In this document: positions 24,255 through 34,475 of the stretch, in pieces | Layout of the letters: each line of letters opens with the position of its first letter | Numbering within the stretch: the stretch's first letter is position 1 | Assembly (NCBI GenBank): GCA_945862325.1 | Contig: CAMAXZ010000036.1 | Span: 1 to 42,456 of the forward strand | From: Klebsiella pneumoniae | GTDB taxonomy: Bacteria; Myxococcota_A; UBA796; SXON01 | Length of the DNA: 42,456 nucleotides | Direction: 5' to 3' | Position numbers and translations under genes: made by a program | The notes under the pieces: model-generated | The model's input: only the letters and a program-made list of their open reading frames with translations | The model's database searches: none | What the model was told of the DNA's origin: nothing

Positions 24255-25594
24255 CGGCGCCTCCGGAGCAGGGCGAACACGCCGAGCGCGAGGGGGCCCC
24301 AGGCGCCCGCGGGCCCCACAGCCCCACACGCGCAGGCCGCGAGCTCGGGGTCCTCCGCGATCAACGCCGACATCACATTGGTGGCGGACAACACTCCCCA
24401 GCCGTACACGTCGTTGCGCCCGTCGGCGTCGGTCGCCATGTTCGGACTCGGCTCGGCGCTGGCGATGAGGAGCTCCCCGAGCTCCTCGGCGGACAGGTCC
24501 GGCGCGACCGAGAGCGCCCACGCCGCGAGGCCGCTCGCGACGGGCGCGGCGGCGCTGGTGCCTCCGAAGGTGGTCGTGACGCCGTCTGGCGCGATCGACA
24601 CCGTCGCGCTCGGCGCGGCGAGGTCCACCGCGCGGCCGGAATTCGTGTAGTTGGTCGGGTATCCGTAGCTGTCGACCGCGCTGACGCAGAGCACCCCGGG
24701 CAGGGCCTGGAGCTCGTCGTCGCCGATCTCGCGGCTGTCGTTGCCGGCCGCGAACACCACGAGCGCGCCTTTGCCTCCGCGAGGTTCGGTCGTGGCGCGG
24801 GCGATCACCGCGGCGAGAGGCTCGGGCACCGCGATGGCCTCGACGAAGCCCCACGAGTTGTTGATGACCGCGGCGTCCGACGCGATGGCGTGCTCGAACG
24901 CGCGAATGTCGGCAGACAACGCCCCACCTGACCCCTCGCCGAGCAGCTTGATCGGCACCAGGGTGCACGCCGGACACATCCCGACGATGCCTTCGCCGTT
25001 GTCCGCGCGCGCGAGCGCCACCCCCGCCACCGCGGTGCCGTGTTCGTCGCCCGGATCCGGGGACGGATCGTCGTCGTCGGCCCACGCGTCGTAGGGGTCG
25101 GACACGGCGGGGCCGAGGTCCGGGTGCCCGATCGCGATGCCGGAGTCGATGACGGCGACGCGCACCCCCGGATCGCCGAGGCTCGCCGCGAACAGCGGCT
25201 CCATCTCGAGCGCCTGGAGGTACCACTGGCCGCCGTAGGACGGGTCGTCGAAGGCGGGAGCGCGATGGAGGATGACGTCAGGAAAAACCGACGTGTACCG
25301 TGGATCGGCCGCGAGCGCGGAGGCGAGCGCGATGGGATTGTCCCCCCGCAAGCGCCACGAATGGCCGCCGAGCGGCTCCGCGCCGGGCGGTGGGCCCCCC
25401 GACACGACGGTGAACACCACACCGTCGGTGACGGCGAGCGCGACGCCCGGCGCGAAGGCGTACAGCGGACGACCGGCCTCCGACCCGACGAGCGGCGGGG
25501 GGCGCGACGGATCGAACGCGAGCGGGGCCGCCAGCGCGAGGGTGCTTGCCAGGAACATCCTTCGCCCGATATCGGGACCCCCGGAGCGCCGCAT
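24251..25594 (-). CDS. Subtilisin-like serine protease (S8), Tat signal, sorting tail
   Basis: 447 aa. Starting at the ATG at 25594 exposes a twin-arginine signal (IGRRMFLASTLALAAPLAF, about 9-27) and AGGA lies 7 nt upstream; a start at 25558 would remove the Arg pair. A propeptide-like region (about 40-110) precedes the S8 catalytic domain with Asp150 (VAVIDSG), His185 (DEHGTAVAG) and Ser347 (GGTSAAAPVASG). The tail ACACGAVGPAGAWGPLALGVFALLRRRR is a MYXO-CTERM-like surface-sorting signal, similar to that of the downstream metallopeptidase. Tat export implies folding before translocation. It is divergent from the HmuY-like gene, the two ATGs overlapping by 2 bp. Confidence 0.88.
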   Translation of the reverse strand: MRRSGGPDIGRRMFLASTLALAAPLAFDPSRPPPLVGSEAGRPLYAFAPGVALAVTDGVVFTVVSGGPPPGAEPLGGHSWRLRGDNPIALASALAADPRYTSVFPDVILHRAPAFDDPSYGGQWYLQALEMEPLFAASLGDPGVRVAVIDSGIAIGHPDLGPAVSDPYDAWADDDDPSPDPGDEHGTAVAGVALARADNGEGIVGMCPACTLVPIKLLGEGSGGALSADIRAFEHAIASDAAVINNSWGFVEAIAVPEPLAAVIARATTEPRGGKGALVVFAAGNDSREIGDDELQALPGVLCVSAVDSYGYPTNYTNSGRAVDLAAPSATVSIAPDGVTTTFGGTSAAAPVASGLAAWALSVAPDLSAEELGELLIASAEPSPNMATDADGRNDVYGWGVLSATNVMSALIAEDPELAACACGAVGPAGAWGPLALGVFALLRRRR

Positions 25595-26318
25595 GTCCAT
25601 CCTCACCTTCGCCCTCGCCGCCTGCACCCCCGAGGAGCCCGCGAAGGACAGCGGCGCGCACACGACCTGCGAGGCGTCCGAGCCCGCGTGCATCGACGAG
25701 ATCATCCTCGATCTCTCCCTGCACGACAACAAGGTGAGCGACGGCGCCGTCACGACAGAAGCCGACGGCGCGGGGTTTCGCAGCTCCATCGACGCCAGCG
25801 CCGGCGGCTACAACAACGCCTCGCGGAACCCATGGGTCTATGTACGCTTCACCGAGACCGGGCTCGAGCGCGTCGACATCGACGACGAGACGGCGCTCGA
25901 GGACACCTCGTGGCACCTCGCGCTGCGCCGCTTCATCGTACGGGTGAACAGCGGTGACTCCGGGCCCGGGTGCGTCGGGGCGGCCCCCCTGTTCGGCACG
26001 GCCTACGACGACGTGAGCGCGGCGCCCGACGGGCTGACCTTCCGCGAAGACGACTTCTACACGGAAGACTGCACGATCGTGAACGACAGCTCCGGCTTGC
26101 CGGGCAGCCCGCAGGTGGCGATGGGCTCGTGGTGGTCGTACCCTTCGTCCTGCGTGGCGACCACGGGCACCCCGTTCGTGCTCGACCTCGGCCCGGACGG
26201 AGCCGTGAAGCTCGTGATCGACGAATACTACGCCGACGGCGGCCAGGCCGAGTGCAACGAGACGGGCGCGACGACGGCGGACAGCGGGTACTACACGATG
26301 CGCTGGGCCGCGCTCTGA
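25593..26318 (+). CDS. HmuY-like putative heme-binding lipoprotein
   Basis: 241 aa. Short lipoprotein signal MSILTFALAACTP. The body shows the HmuY pattern WVYVRFTETGLERVDIDDETALEDTSWHLALRRFIVRVNSGDSGPG followed by a long beta-rich part ending YYTMRWAAL. HmuY proteins in Bacteroidota capture heme and hand it to the TonB-dependent receptor HmuR; in Myxococcota the family is common but little studied, so heme binding is inferred. GGAG lies 6 nt before the ATG. A TonB-dependent receptor is encoded 4 kb upstream on the same strand, with other genes between. Confidence 0.68.
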   Translation: MSILTFALAACTPEEPAKDSGAHTTCEASEPACIDEIILDLSLHDNKVSDGAVTTEADGAGFRSSIDASAGGYNNASRNPWVYVRFTETGLERVDIDDETALEDTSWHLALRRFIVRVNSGDSGPGCVGAAPLFGTAYDDVSAAPDGLTFREDDFYTEDCTIVNDSSGLPGSPQVAMGSWWSYPSSCVATTGTPFVLDLGPDGAVKLVIDEYYADGGQAECNETGATTADSGYYTMRWAAL

Positions 26319-26328
26319 CCCTTACGGG

Positions 26329-26347
26329 GCGCCCGCGCGACGGGCGC
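26329..26347 (+). terminator. Hairpin after the HmuY-like gene
   Basis: A perfect 7-bp stem GCGCCCG/CGGGCGC with a 5-nt loop begins 11 bp past the stop codon at 26318. No T-tract follows, so it would work as a stabilising or Rho-assisted terminator at best. Confidence 0.4.
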
Positions 26348-26376
26348 GTGACGAGCCCACCACGGCACGGTTGCGG

Positions 26377-26382
26377 TATAGT
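26377..26382 (+). promoter_or_regulatory. Candidate -10 TATAGT for leaderless FG-GAP gene
   Basis: TATAGT matches the -10 consensus at five of six positions and ends 7 nt before the ATG at 26390. There is no ribosome site between them, so the message would start at or next to the ATG. No good -35 is seen. Confidence 0.5.
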
Positions 26383-26389
26383 GCCGAGC

Positions 26390-28458
<2,069 letters not shown>

Positions 28459-28480
<22 letters not shown>

Positions 28481-29415
28481 GGCGCGGCGCGGCGGCGCTG
28501 CGCCGCCCACACGAGCTCCACGAGCCCGCCGGCGAGCACGAACAGCGTCATCACCCCCGACAGCGCCACGGTGGCCGCATCGGCGCCGGCGGCGCTCACC
28601 AGGGTGGCGCCGAGGCCGGCGATGGTCAGCTCGCGCACTCCGAGGCCGCCGACGCTGATCGGCAGTTGTTGGGCAACGCTGGTGAGGGTGCTGACGACGG
28701 CGGCGTCGGCGAGGGAGATCGGTGCCCCCACCGCCCGGAAGCAGACGTCGAACATCCACGCGAAGGCGATGTGGCTCACCAACGACAGCGCGCCGGCGTG
28801 GGCGAGATCGCGGGTCGCCGGGAACCGCCCGACCGGCAGGCGCGACGCGAGCCACGGCCCCCACCCGCCAGCCAGCCGACCGAACCCCGCCATCGCGGCG
28901 TCCGGCCCCACGCGCAGCGCGACCAGGCCCAGCCCGGCCGCGGCCACCCCCGCGCCGCACGACGCGGCGGCCACGGCGAGCACCGGGGCCGGCAAGGTGG
29001 ACCACGGGAGCGCGGCGAAGGCCAGCGCGCAGGACGCGCCGCCTCCGAGCAGGCGCGCCACCACGATCGACACCGCGACCGCCCCGGCGTCGGTCTCCCG
29101 CGCGAGCCGCACGCCCTTCACCACCTCGCCCACCACCCCACCCGGCAGCACGGTCGACCAGAACACGCTGACGAGGTCGTGAAGCACGGACTCCCACACG
29201 CCGACCGCGCCACCCGCGCGGTTGAGCAGCCCCCGCCACGCGAGCCCGTTCAGCACCTGCCCCACCACGTGCGCGAGCACAGCGGCGCCGATCCACGCGG
29301 CCCCGGTCGGGGTGGCGAGCGCGCGCAGCCCGGTCGGATCGAGATGAACGACGAAGAAGCCGACCAGCAGGGCCATCCCCGCGAACCGCAGCGCCGTGTC
29401 GACGCGGGGGCTCAC
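28459..29415 (-). CDS. Flippase-like membrane protein (LPG synthase TM / UPF0104 family)
   Basis: 318 aa, about eight membrane helices. The sequence pattern (LAHVVGQVLNGLAWRGLL, FWSTVLPGGVVGEVVKGVRL, RLLGGGASCALAF, QQLPISVGGLGVRELTIAGLG) is that of the lysylphosphatidylglycerol-synthase transmembrane/AglD-like family, thought to flip or modify lipid-linked intermediates. The C-terminal soluble transferase domain of true MprF is absent, so it is not an aminoacyl-lipid synthase. The GTG at 29415 overlaps the upstream stop (GTGA). It forms a two-gene operon with the propeller-like membrane protein. Confidence 0.85.
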
Positions 29416-30989
29416 GGCGCGGCGTACGGGATGCGGTACAGGGCGGTCCACGTGGACAGGATCGCTTCGCCGCGATCGAGGTCCAACACGATGTTCCGCG
29501 ACATCGGCATCAGGGTGCCGAACCGGTCGACCACGCGGCCATCGTCGAGCCGCTGCACGAGGACACGTCCGGTGAGCACCGACGCGGTCACGAACAAACC
29601 ACGACGTACGTCAACTCCGACGGTGCGCACGCCGGGCTGGGTGGGCAGACGCCGGTCGATCACGCCGCGCGCGGGGTCGACGAACCACAGCTCGGGACGG
29701 TTCGGGACGGGCACGACGAGGCGCCCGAGCTCGGGTACCCATGAGATACGACCGTTCAAGGTCGGCATCTCCATCCAGGGCTCGACGAGGTCGCTCCCGG
29801 GCGTGGCAAGGTACAGGCGGTCGCCGAAGTCCGGCGCGAGCACGAACCGCCCGAGCGGTGGGACCCACGCGAAGTCGCGGATCGTCGGGACGCGCGAACC
29901 ATCGGCGAGGCGCAGGCGGTGCACGCGCGGCGCCTGGAGACCGGGCGTGTCGAGCTCGATCATCAGCTTGTCTTCGTGCGGGTTCTTGGTGCCGACGCTG
30001 AAGGCCACGAGGGTGCGTTCGGGCCGGTCCACGAGCAAGTGCAAGTACATGTGGTGGAGGTGGTCCGCCAGCGGCGGGCTCTGCGCCACCTGCGTCCATG
30101 CCCCGCCATCCAAGCGGTGCGCGACGAAGGTGTGGGGCCCCGCGAGGTGGTAGGTCACGCCGGTGGCCGGGTCGGTCTCGCTGTCCATCACGAGGCCCAT
30201 CAGCTCGCCCCACTGCGGGGGCAGACCGACCTCGGCGACAGCGCCCGCCCGCGGCACGTTGAGCAGCTTTGCCGAGCTCTCGAGGACCACGACGGCGCGG
30301 TCGCCCACGAGGTCAACGTCGTGAAAGTCTGACTTTATCCCCGCAGGTGCGCGCATGATCGTCGTGACGCGTGGATCCACGAGACTGTCGGGCCACGGCG
30401 CGAACACCCGCTTCTCGTAGGCCCAGAAGCTCGCGTACGTGTCGGCGACGACCCAGGCGCCCCCGACCGCGAGTCCCGCGAACGCGCCGAGCCCCGCAAG
30501 CGTGACGCGCGACGCGCCGAGCGCCACGCCCACCGGAACCGGAAACAGGAGCTCCACTCCGGGGATCCACGCGGCCAGCCGCCACGGACGAGCCGCGGCG
30601 GGCATCGTCGCGGCCGCGAGCCACAGCAAACCCACCGGGATGGTCCACGCGGTCAACGGGCGCAGAAGGCCCAGCATCGCGACGCCGACGATCGCGACCC
30701 CCAAGGCCCGCGACGCGCCGCGCAGGAGCGCGAGGCACGCGCCACCGACGATGGACACCGCGACGAACGCCAGCAGTTGCCACTCCCGGAGCATCATCGA
30801 CTGCCACCCGAGCAGCGCCATCTTCACCGTGCCGTGCGCGTAGGCGAGGCGCGTCAGGCGCTCCCCGACCCATCCACCGACCGCTGAAGGGGCCACGAGC
30901 GCGACGAGGACGACGGCCACGATCGGCGCCGGGAGGCGGAGCAGCACCCACCAACGCAGGGCGGGCGACGGCGGAGGGGGCGGACGCAT
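29412..30989 (-). CDS. Membrane protein with C-terminal propeller-like domain
   Basis: 525 aa, not recognised as a named family. Residues about 20-200 hold five or six hydrophobic helices (VAVVLVALVAPSAVGGWVG, LLAFVAVSIVGGACLALL, ALGVAIVGVAMLGLLRPL and others). The C-terminal 300 residues alternate strand-like repeats such as DRAVVVLESSAKLLNVPR, LVVPVPNRPELWFVDPARGV, TVGVDVRRGLFVTASVLTGRVLVQRLDDGRVV, consistent with a YVTN/NHL-like beta-propeller on the far side of the membrane. The ATG at 30989 is preferred over upstream ATGs that would cover the palindrome. GTGA-coupled to the flippase-like gene and divergent from the radical SAM/SPASM gene. Confidence 0.8.
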   Translation of the reverse strand: MRPPPPPSPALRWWVLLRLPAPIVAVVLVALVAPSAVGGWVGERLTRLAYAHGTVKMALLGWQSMMLREWQLLAFVAVSIVGGACLALLRGASRALGVAIVGVAMLGLLRPLTAWTIPVGLLWLAAATMPAAARPWRLAAWIPGVELLFPVPVGVALGASRVTLAGLGAFAGLAVGGAWVVADTYASFWAYEKRVFAPWPDSLVDPRVTTIMRAPAGIKSDFHDVDLVGDRAVVVLESSAKLLNVPRAGAVAEVGLPPQWGELMGLVMDSETDPATGVTYHLAGPHTFVAHRLDGGAWTQVAQSPPLADHLHHMYLHLLVDRPERTLVAFSVGTKNPHEDKLMIELDTPGLQAPRVHRLRLADGSRVPTIRDFAWVPPLGRFVLAPDFGDRLYLATPGSDLVEPWMEMPTLNGRISWVPELGRLVVPVPNRPELWFVDPARGVIDRRLPTQPGVRTVGVDVRRGLFVTASVLTGRVLVQRLDDGRVVDRFGTLMPMSRNIVLDLDRGEAILSTWTALYRIPYAAP

Positions 30990-31036
30990 CGGGTGGGTTC
31001 GATGTAGCGGGATCGCCGCGGAGCGTCCCGTTCGGA

Positions 31037-31056
31037 ACGCGGGATCGATCCCGCGT
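31037..31056. promoter_or_regulatory. Perfect 20-bp palindrome, probable operator
   Basis: ACGCGGGATCGATCCCGCGT reads the same on both strands and sits in the 88-bp gap between two divergent start codons (30989 minus, 31078 plus). It occupies the expected -35 region of the rightward promoter, 9 bp upstream of the candidate -10 TAAACT. This is the geometry of a repressor or activator dimer site. No regulator is encoded next to it. Confidence 0.7.
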
Positions 31057-31065
31057 GGCACGCGG

Positions 31066-31071
31066 TAAACT
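31066..31071 (+). promoter_or_regulatory. Candidate -10 TAAACT for leaderless radical SAM gene
   Basis: TAAACT ends exactly 6 nt before the ATG at 31078, with no Shine-Dalgarno between them. The 20-bp palindrome lies immediately upstream. Confidence 0.45.
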
Positions 31072-31077
31072 CCACCG

Positions 31078-31926
31078 ATGCTCAACCCACTGCTCCGCGC
31101 CCACGACCGGTGGGTTCCAAGGGAACACCGGGCGAAGCTTTGGGAAGCCTACGAGGCGGCGACGTGGGGCTGGGCGCGCCTGCGCGACGGGCGCGACCTC
31201 TTCACCACGGTCGAGGTCGAGACCAACACCGACTGCAACCGGCGTTGCCGCATCTGCCCCGTGTCCACGGGCCCCCGCCCGTCCGGGAAGATGTCCGACG
31301 CCCTCTACACGAACCTCTTGGGCCAGCTCGCGGCGATCAACTTTCGCGGCCGGTTCTCACCCGTGTTCTACAACGAGCCCCTCCTGGACGAGAAGCTCGA
31401 GCGACGCATGGCGGAGGCGCGCCGCGCCCTGCCGCGGAGCAGCCTCGTCGTCTTCACCAACGGGTCTCTGTTGACGGCGGAGACGCTCGTCCGGCTCTCC
31501 GACGCGGGCGTCGACACGTTCATCGTGAGCCAGTACGCCCGAAACCTCCGGGCCGACGAGAAGCGGGCGCGCGAGGCGATCGATCGCGTGTCGCCGCGCG
31601 TGCGCCGCAAGGTTCGCTACCGCGTGCTCGACGACGACGACAACCTGAGCACGAGCGGCGGGCGCGTGCCCGTGCGTCATCCCGTCACAAAATCCATGTG
31701 CATCCAGGCTTCTTCGAGCTGTGTCATCGACTGGAAGGGCGACGTGGTGCTGTGCTGCAACGACTACACCACCGCCCACACCTTCGGGAACGTCGGGGAG
31801 ACACCCCTTCTGGACATCTGGAACGCGCCGGCGTTCCGCGCCCGGCGCGCGGCGCTGCGGGCCGGTAAGTTCGAGCTGGCGATCTGCAAGGCGTGCGCCA
31901 GCGGCACGCTTCAGGTGGGGGCGTAG
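31078..31926 (+). CDS. Radical SAM/SPASM domain protein
   Basis: 282 aa. The radical SAM motif C53-x3-C57-x2-C60 (CNRRCRIC) follows VEVETNTD. The C-terminal part contains a SPASM-type set (CIQASSSCVIDWKGDVVLCCNDYT ... ICKAC) that would bind a second Fe-S cluster, and NVGETPLLDIWNAPAFRARRAALR, typical of peptide- or sugar-modifying members. The core is short, between motif and SPASM, and no precursor peptide gene is visible next to it, so a small-molecule or nucleotide-sugar substrate is as likely as a peptide. The last 16 bp overlap the convergent amidinotransferase gene. Confidence 0.88.
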   Translation: MLNPLLRAHDRWVPREHRAKLWEAYEAATWGWARLRDGRDLFTTVEVETNTDCNRRCRICPVSTGPRPSGKMSDALYTNLLGQLAAINFRGRFSPVFYNEPLLDEKLERRMAEARRALPRSSLVVFTNGSLLTAETLVRLSDAGVDTFIVSQYARNLRADEKRAREAIDRVSPRVRRKVRYRVLDDDDNLSTSGGRVPVRHPVTKSMCIQASSSCVIDWKGDVVLCCNDYTTAHTFGNVGETPLLDIWNAPAFRARRAALRAGKFELAICKACASGTLQVGA

Positions 31927-33011
31927 CAGTACGACTCGAGCGAGCCACGTCGGCGTGTGTCGAGCGTGGCGCAGTGCAGGCCGGCGCCGAACATCTTGTA
32001 GTGCAGGAACGGGATGGGCACGGGCGTGAACCCCCACGCCTCCAAGGCGCGGATGAGCGACACCTGCTGTCGTTCCACCACGACGCGCTTCGGGTCGAGC
32101 ATGAACACGTTCAGGCTGATCCAGTTGCCGGCGAGGTGCACGTACGCGTCGAGCCCGCGCGCCACGACCGGATCGGGCTCCGGCGCCACCAACACATCCC
32201 ACCCGCGCAGCGCCTCCGGAAGCCTGGACGTGTCGATGAACTCCGGGTTCACCATGACTTTTCCAGGCGCGAGCGGCACGAGCGTGGTGTCGATGTGTTG
32301 CGGCTTGCGTTGGCGTGTTTCGACCTCGTGCACACGATACCCGGGCCCCAGGTGGCGACGCATCCACTCGATACCGGCGAGGTTCGTCGTATTGCTGCGA
32401 ATCACGAAGAGGTCCCGCCCGCAGCGCGTGAAGTCCGCCGCGTCCAACACCGGCTCGTGCTCCGTCACGACGTATCGCATCGGCTCACCCTCTTTCGGCG
32501 GCCGAAAGGTCGGGTCGTAGGTGCGCTCCCCCAGCGTCGGGCGAGGCGCGGCCGACCACTTGGCGCCGCGCCGGAAGTAGTCGTTGAGGATGTCTCGATA
32601 CGCGAACACCTCGAAGTATCGGGACCGCCACGCCGACGCCGTCTCGATGATGTGGTCGCCCACGACGAGCAGCCCGTCGCGGGGGCTCGCCGTGCAGAAG
32701 CCGGTCGACGACCACTCCGGAGTCCGGTACACCGAGCGGTGCGGCAGGGGATCGGGCCGCTTGACCGTGACCCCTTCGCGGGCGAGCAGGGCGGCGAAGC
32801 CCTCGACCTCCTCGGTCGCGCGATCGATCACGTAGGACGGGTATGGCCGACCGGCGGTGACACGACCGAGAATCGCCCCCAACGCCGAGTTTCCCCACAC
32901 ACGCTCGGCGATGTGTCGCGTCGGCAGCATCGCGCCGCGCACGTGACCCACGATCACCTCTTCGAGGGGATCCCACTCGTTGTGGGAACAGACCGGGGGA
33001 GCGTCGTTCAT
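31911..33011 (-). CDS. AGAT-like amidinotransferase
   Basis: 366 aa. Closely resembles L-arginine:glycine amidinotransferase: CSHNEWDPLEEVIVG near the N-terminus, then LDAADFTRCGRDLF, TNLAGIEWMRRHL, HID and GAGLHCATLDTRRRG. By analogy with the human enzyme (Asp254, His303, Cys407) the triad is Asp190, His239 and Cys347. The enzyme moves the amidino group of arginine to an amine, releasing ornithine. The residues just before the catalytic His read KPQH instead of human NPMH, positions tied to acceptor choice, so the product may not be guanidinoacetate. GGGGTGAGG lies about 7 nt before the ATG. Divergent from the cobyrinate synthase gene. Confidence 0.93.
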   Translation of the reverse strand: MNDAPPVCSHNEWDPLEEVIVGHVRGAMLPTRHIAERVWGNSALGAILGRVTAGRPYPSYVIDRATEEVEGFAALLAREGVTVKRPDPLPHRSVYRTPEWSSTGFCTASPRDGLLVVGDHIIETASAWRSRYFEVFAYRDILNDYFRRGAKWSAAPRPTLGERTYDPTFRPPKEGEPMRYVVTEHEPVLDAADFTRCGRDLFVIRSNTTNLAGIEWMRRHLGPGYRVHEVETRQRKPQHIDTTLVPLAPGKVMVNPEFIDTSRLPEALRGWDVLVAPEPDPVVARGLDAYVHLAGNWISLNVFMLDPKRVVVERQQVSLIRALEAWGFTPVPIPFLHYKMFGAGLHCATLDTRRRGSLESYCYAPT

Positions 33012-33073
33012 GGCTGCCTCACCCCAAGAAATAGCGTGATCGCCCGGGGCGGCACAACCGCATAGGCGCGCGT

Positions 33074-34402
33074 ATGGCGAGCATCCCGACCCTGATCGTC
33101 GCGGCGCCGGCCTCCGGCCAGGGGAAGACCACGGTCGTGTGCGGCCTCGCCGCGGCGCTGCGCGCGCGCGGACTGGACGTGCGCCTGTTCAAGTCTGGCC
33201 CGGACTACCTCGATCCGAGCTGGCACACCCTCGCGAGTGGCCGGCCGTCTCGCAACCTCGACGGGTGGATGACGGGGCCGGGCGGCGTCGCGGAGAGCTT
33301 CGCGCGCGGCGCGGCCGGCGGCGACATCGCCCTCGTCGAGGGGGTCATGGGCCTGTTCGACGGGCGCTCCCCCAGCAGCCTCGAAGGGTCCGCGGCGGAG
33401 CTCGCCATCCTGCTCGGCGCGCCGGTGCTGCTCGTGGTGGACGCCTGGGCCATGGCGCGCAGCGCCGCAGCGGTGGTGCACGGGCTCGCCACGTACCGGC
33501 CCGACGTGCGCGTGGCCGGCGCCGTGTTCAACCGCGCCCCGCACGCCGCGCTCCTCCGAGACGCGTTGGGGCAGCCCCCGACCGACGACATCCCGATGTT
33601 CGGCGCGTTGCCGTTCCGCGCGGATCTCGCCGTGCCCGAGCGGCACCTCGGCCTCGTGTCCGCGGAGGTCGCGGGGACGACCGGGTGGGCGACCACCCTC
33701 GGGGAATGGGCGGCCGAGCACCTCGATCTCGACGCGATCCTCCGCCTGGCGGCGCCGGTGCGGATCGCCCCGACGCCGACGGCGGGACCACCGCGGGTGC
33801 GCATCGGCGTCGCGCGCGACGCGGCGTTCCACTTCTACTACGAAGAGAACCTCGATCGCCTGCGTGAGGCGGGCGCCACGCTCGTGCCCTTCTCTCCGAT
33901 CGCCGACCGCGCGCTCCCCGACGTCGACGGCCTGTATTTCGGCGGCGGGTACCCCGAGTCGCACCGCGACGCGCTGTCCGCGAACACCGACCTCCGCGCG
34001 GCGATCCGCGCGTTCCACGGGCCCATCTACGCCGAGTGCGGCGGGCTCGTCTACTTGGGCGACGCCCTCGACGGCGCGCCGATGTGCGGGGTCCTCCCGG
34101 TGCGAACGCGCATGACCGACGGGCTCCGCGTTCTCGGGTACCGCGAGGTGGTCACCACCGCCGACACCCTGTTCGGCCCCGCGGGGACCACCTTCCGCGG
34201 TCACGAGTTCCACCACTCCGAGCTCGCCGACACACCGGATGTGTCGCCGGTGTATCAGCACGCCGACGGCGTGGAGGGCTGGTCGCGTGGCCGAGCGCTC
34301 GGCAGCTACGTCCACGCCCACTTCGGGAGCAACCCCGCCCTGGCGCCGCGCTTCGTCGACGCGTGCGTGGCGTCGCGCGGCGTCGCGGTCCAACCGGGAT
34401 GA
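33074..34402 (+). CDS. cbiA: Cobyrinate a,c-diamide synthase
   Basis: 442 aa. ATP-binding SGQGKTT (about 14-20), FKSGPDYLDPSWH, VEGVMGLFDG and DAWAMARSAAA mark the N-terminal dethiobiotin-synthetase-like domain; YFGGGYPESH and AECGG with nucleophile Cys322 mark the C-terminal glutamine amidotransferase domain; FRGHEFHHSEL and YVHAHFGSNP follow. It amidates the a and c side chains of cobyrinate (CbiA) or hydrogenobyrinate (CobB), a step of B12 synthesis. The anaerobic and aerobic forms cannot be told apart here. No other cobalamin gene is adjacent, so the pathway is scattered. Confidence 0.95.
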   Translation: MASIPTLIVAAPASGQGKTTVVCGLAAALRARGLDVRLFKSGPDYLDPSWHTLASGRPSRNLDGWMTGPGGVAESFARGAAGGDIALVEGVMGLFDGRSPSSLEGSAAELAILLGAPVLLVVDAWAMARSAAAVVHGLATYRPDVRVAGAVFNRAPHAALLRDALGQPPTDDIPMFGALPFRADLAVPERHLGLVSAEVAGTTGWATTLGEWAAEHLDLDAILRLAAPVRIAPTPTAGPPRVRIGVARDAAFHFYYEENLDRLREAGATLVPFSPIADRALPDVDGLYFGGGYPESHRDALSANTDLRAAIRAFHGPIYAECGGLVYLGDALDGAPMCGVLPVRTRMTDGLRVLGYREVVTTADTLFGPAGTTFRGHEFHHSELADTPDVSPVYQHADGVEGWSRGRALGSYVHAHFGSNPALAPRFVDACVASRGVAVQPG

Positions 34403-34475
34403 AGCGGGCGCTGCTGCCGCGTGCGGGCGTCGCGAGAGGCGACGGAATATGGCGCCGCCACACAGGGAACGCGCG

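Noticed and set aside
29446..29457. GTCCACGTGGAC as a second parS
   Set aside because: It lacks the outer T/A pair of the GTTCCACGTGGAAC core and lies inside coding sequence of the propeller-like membrane protein.
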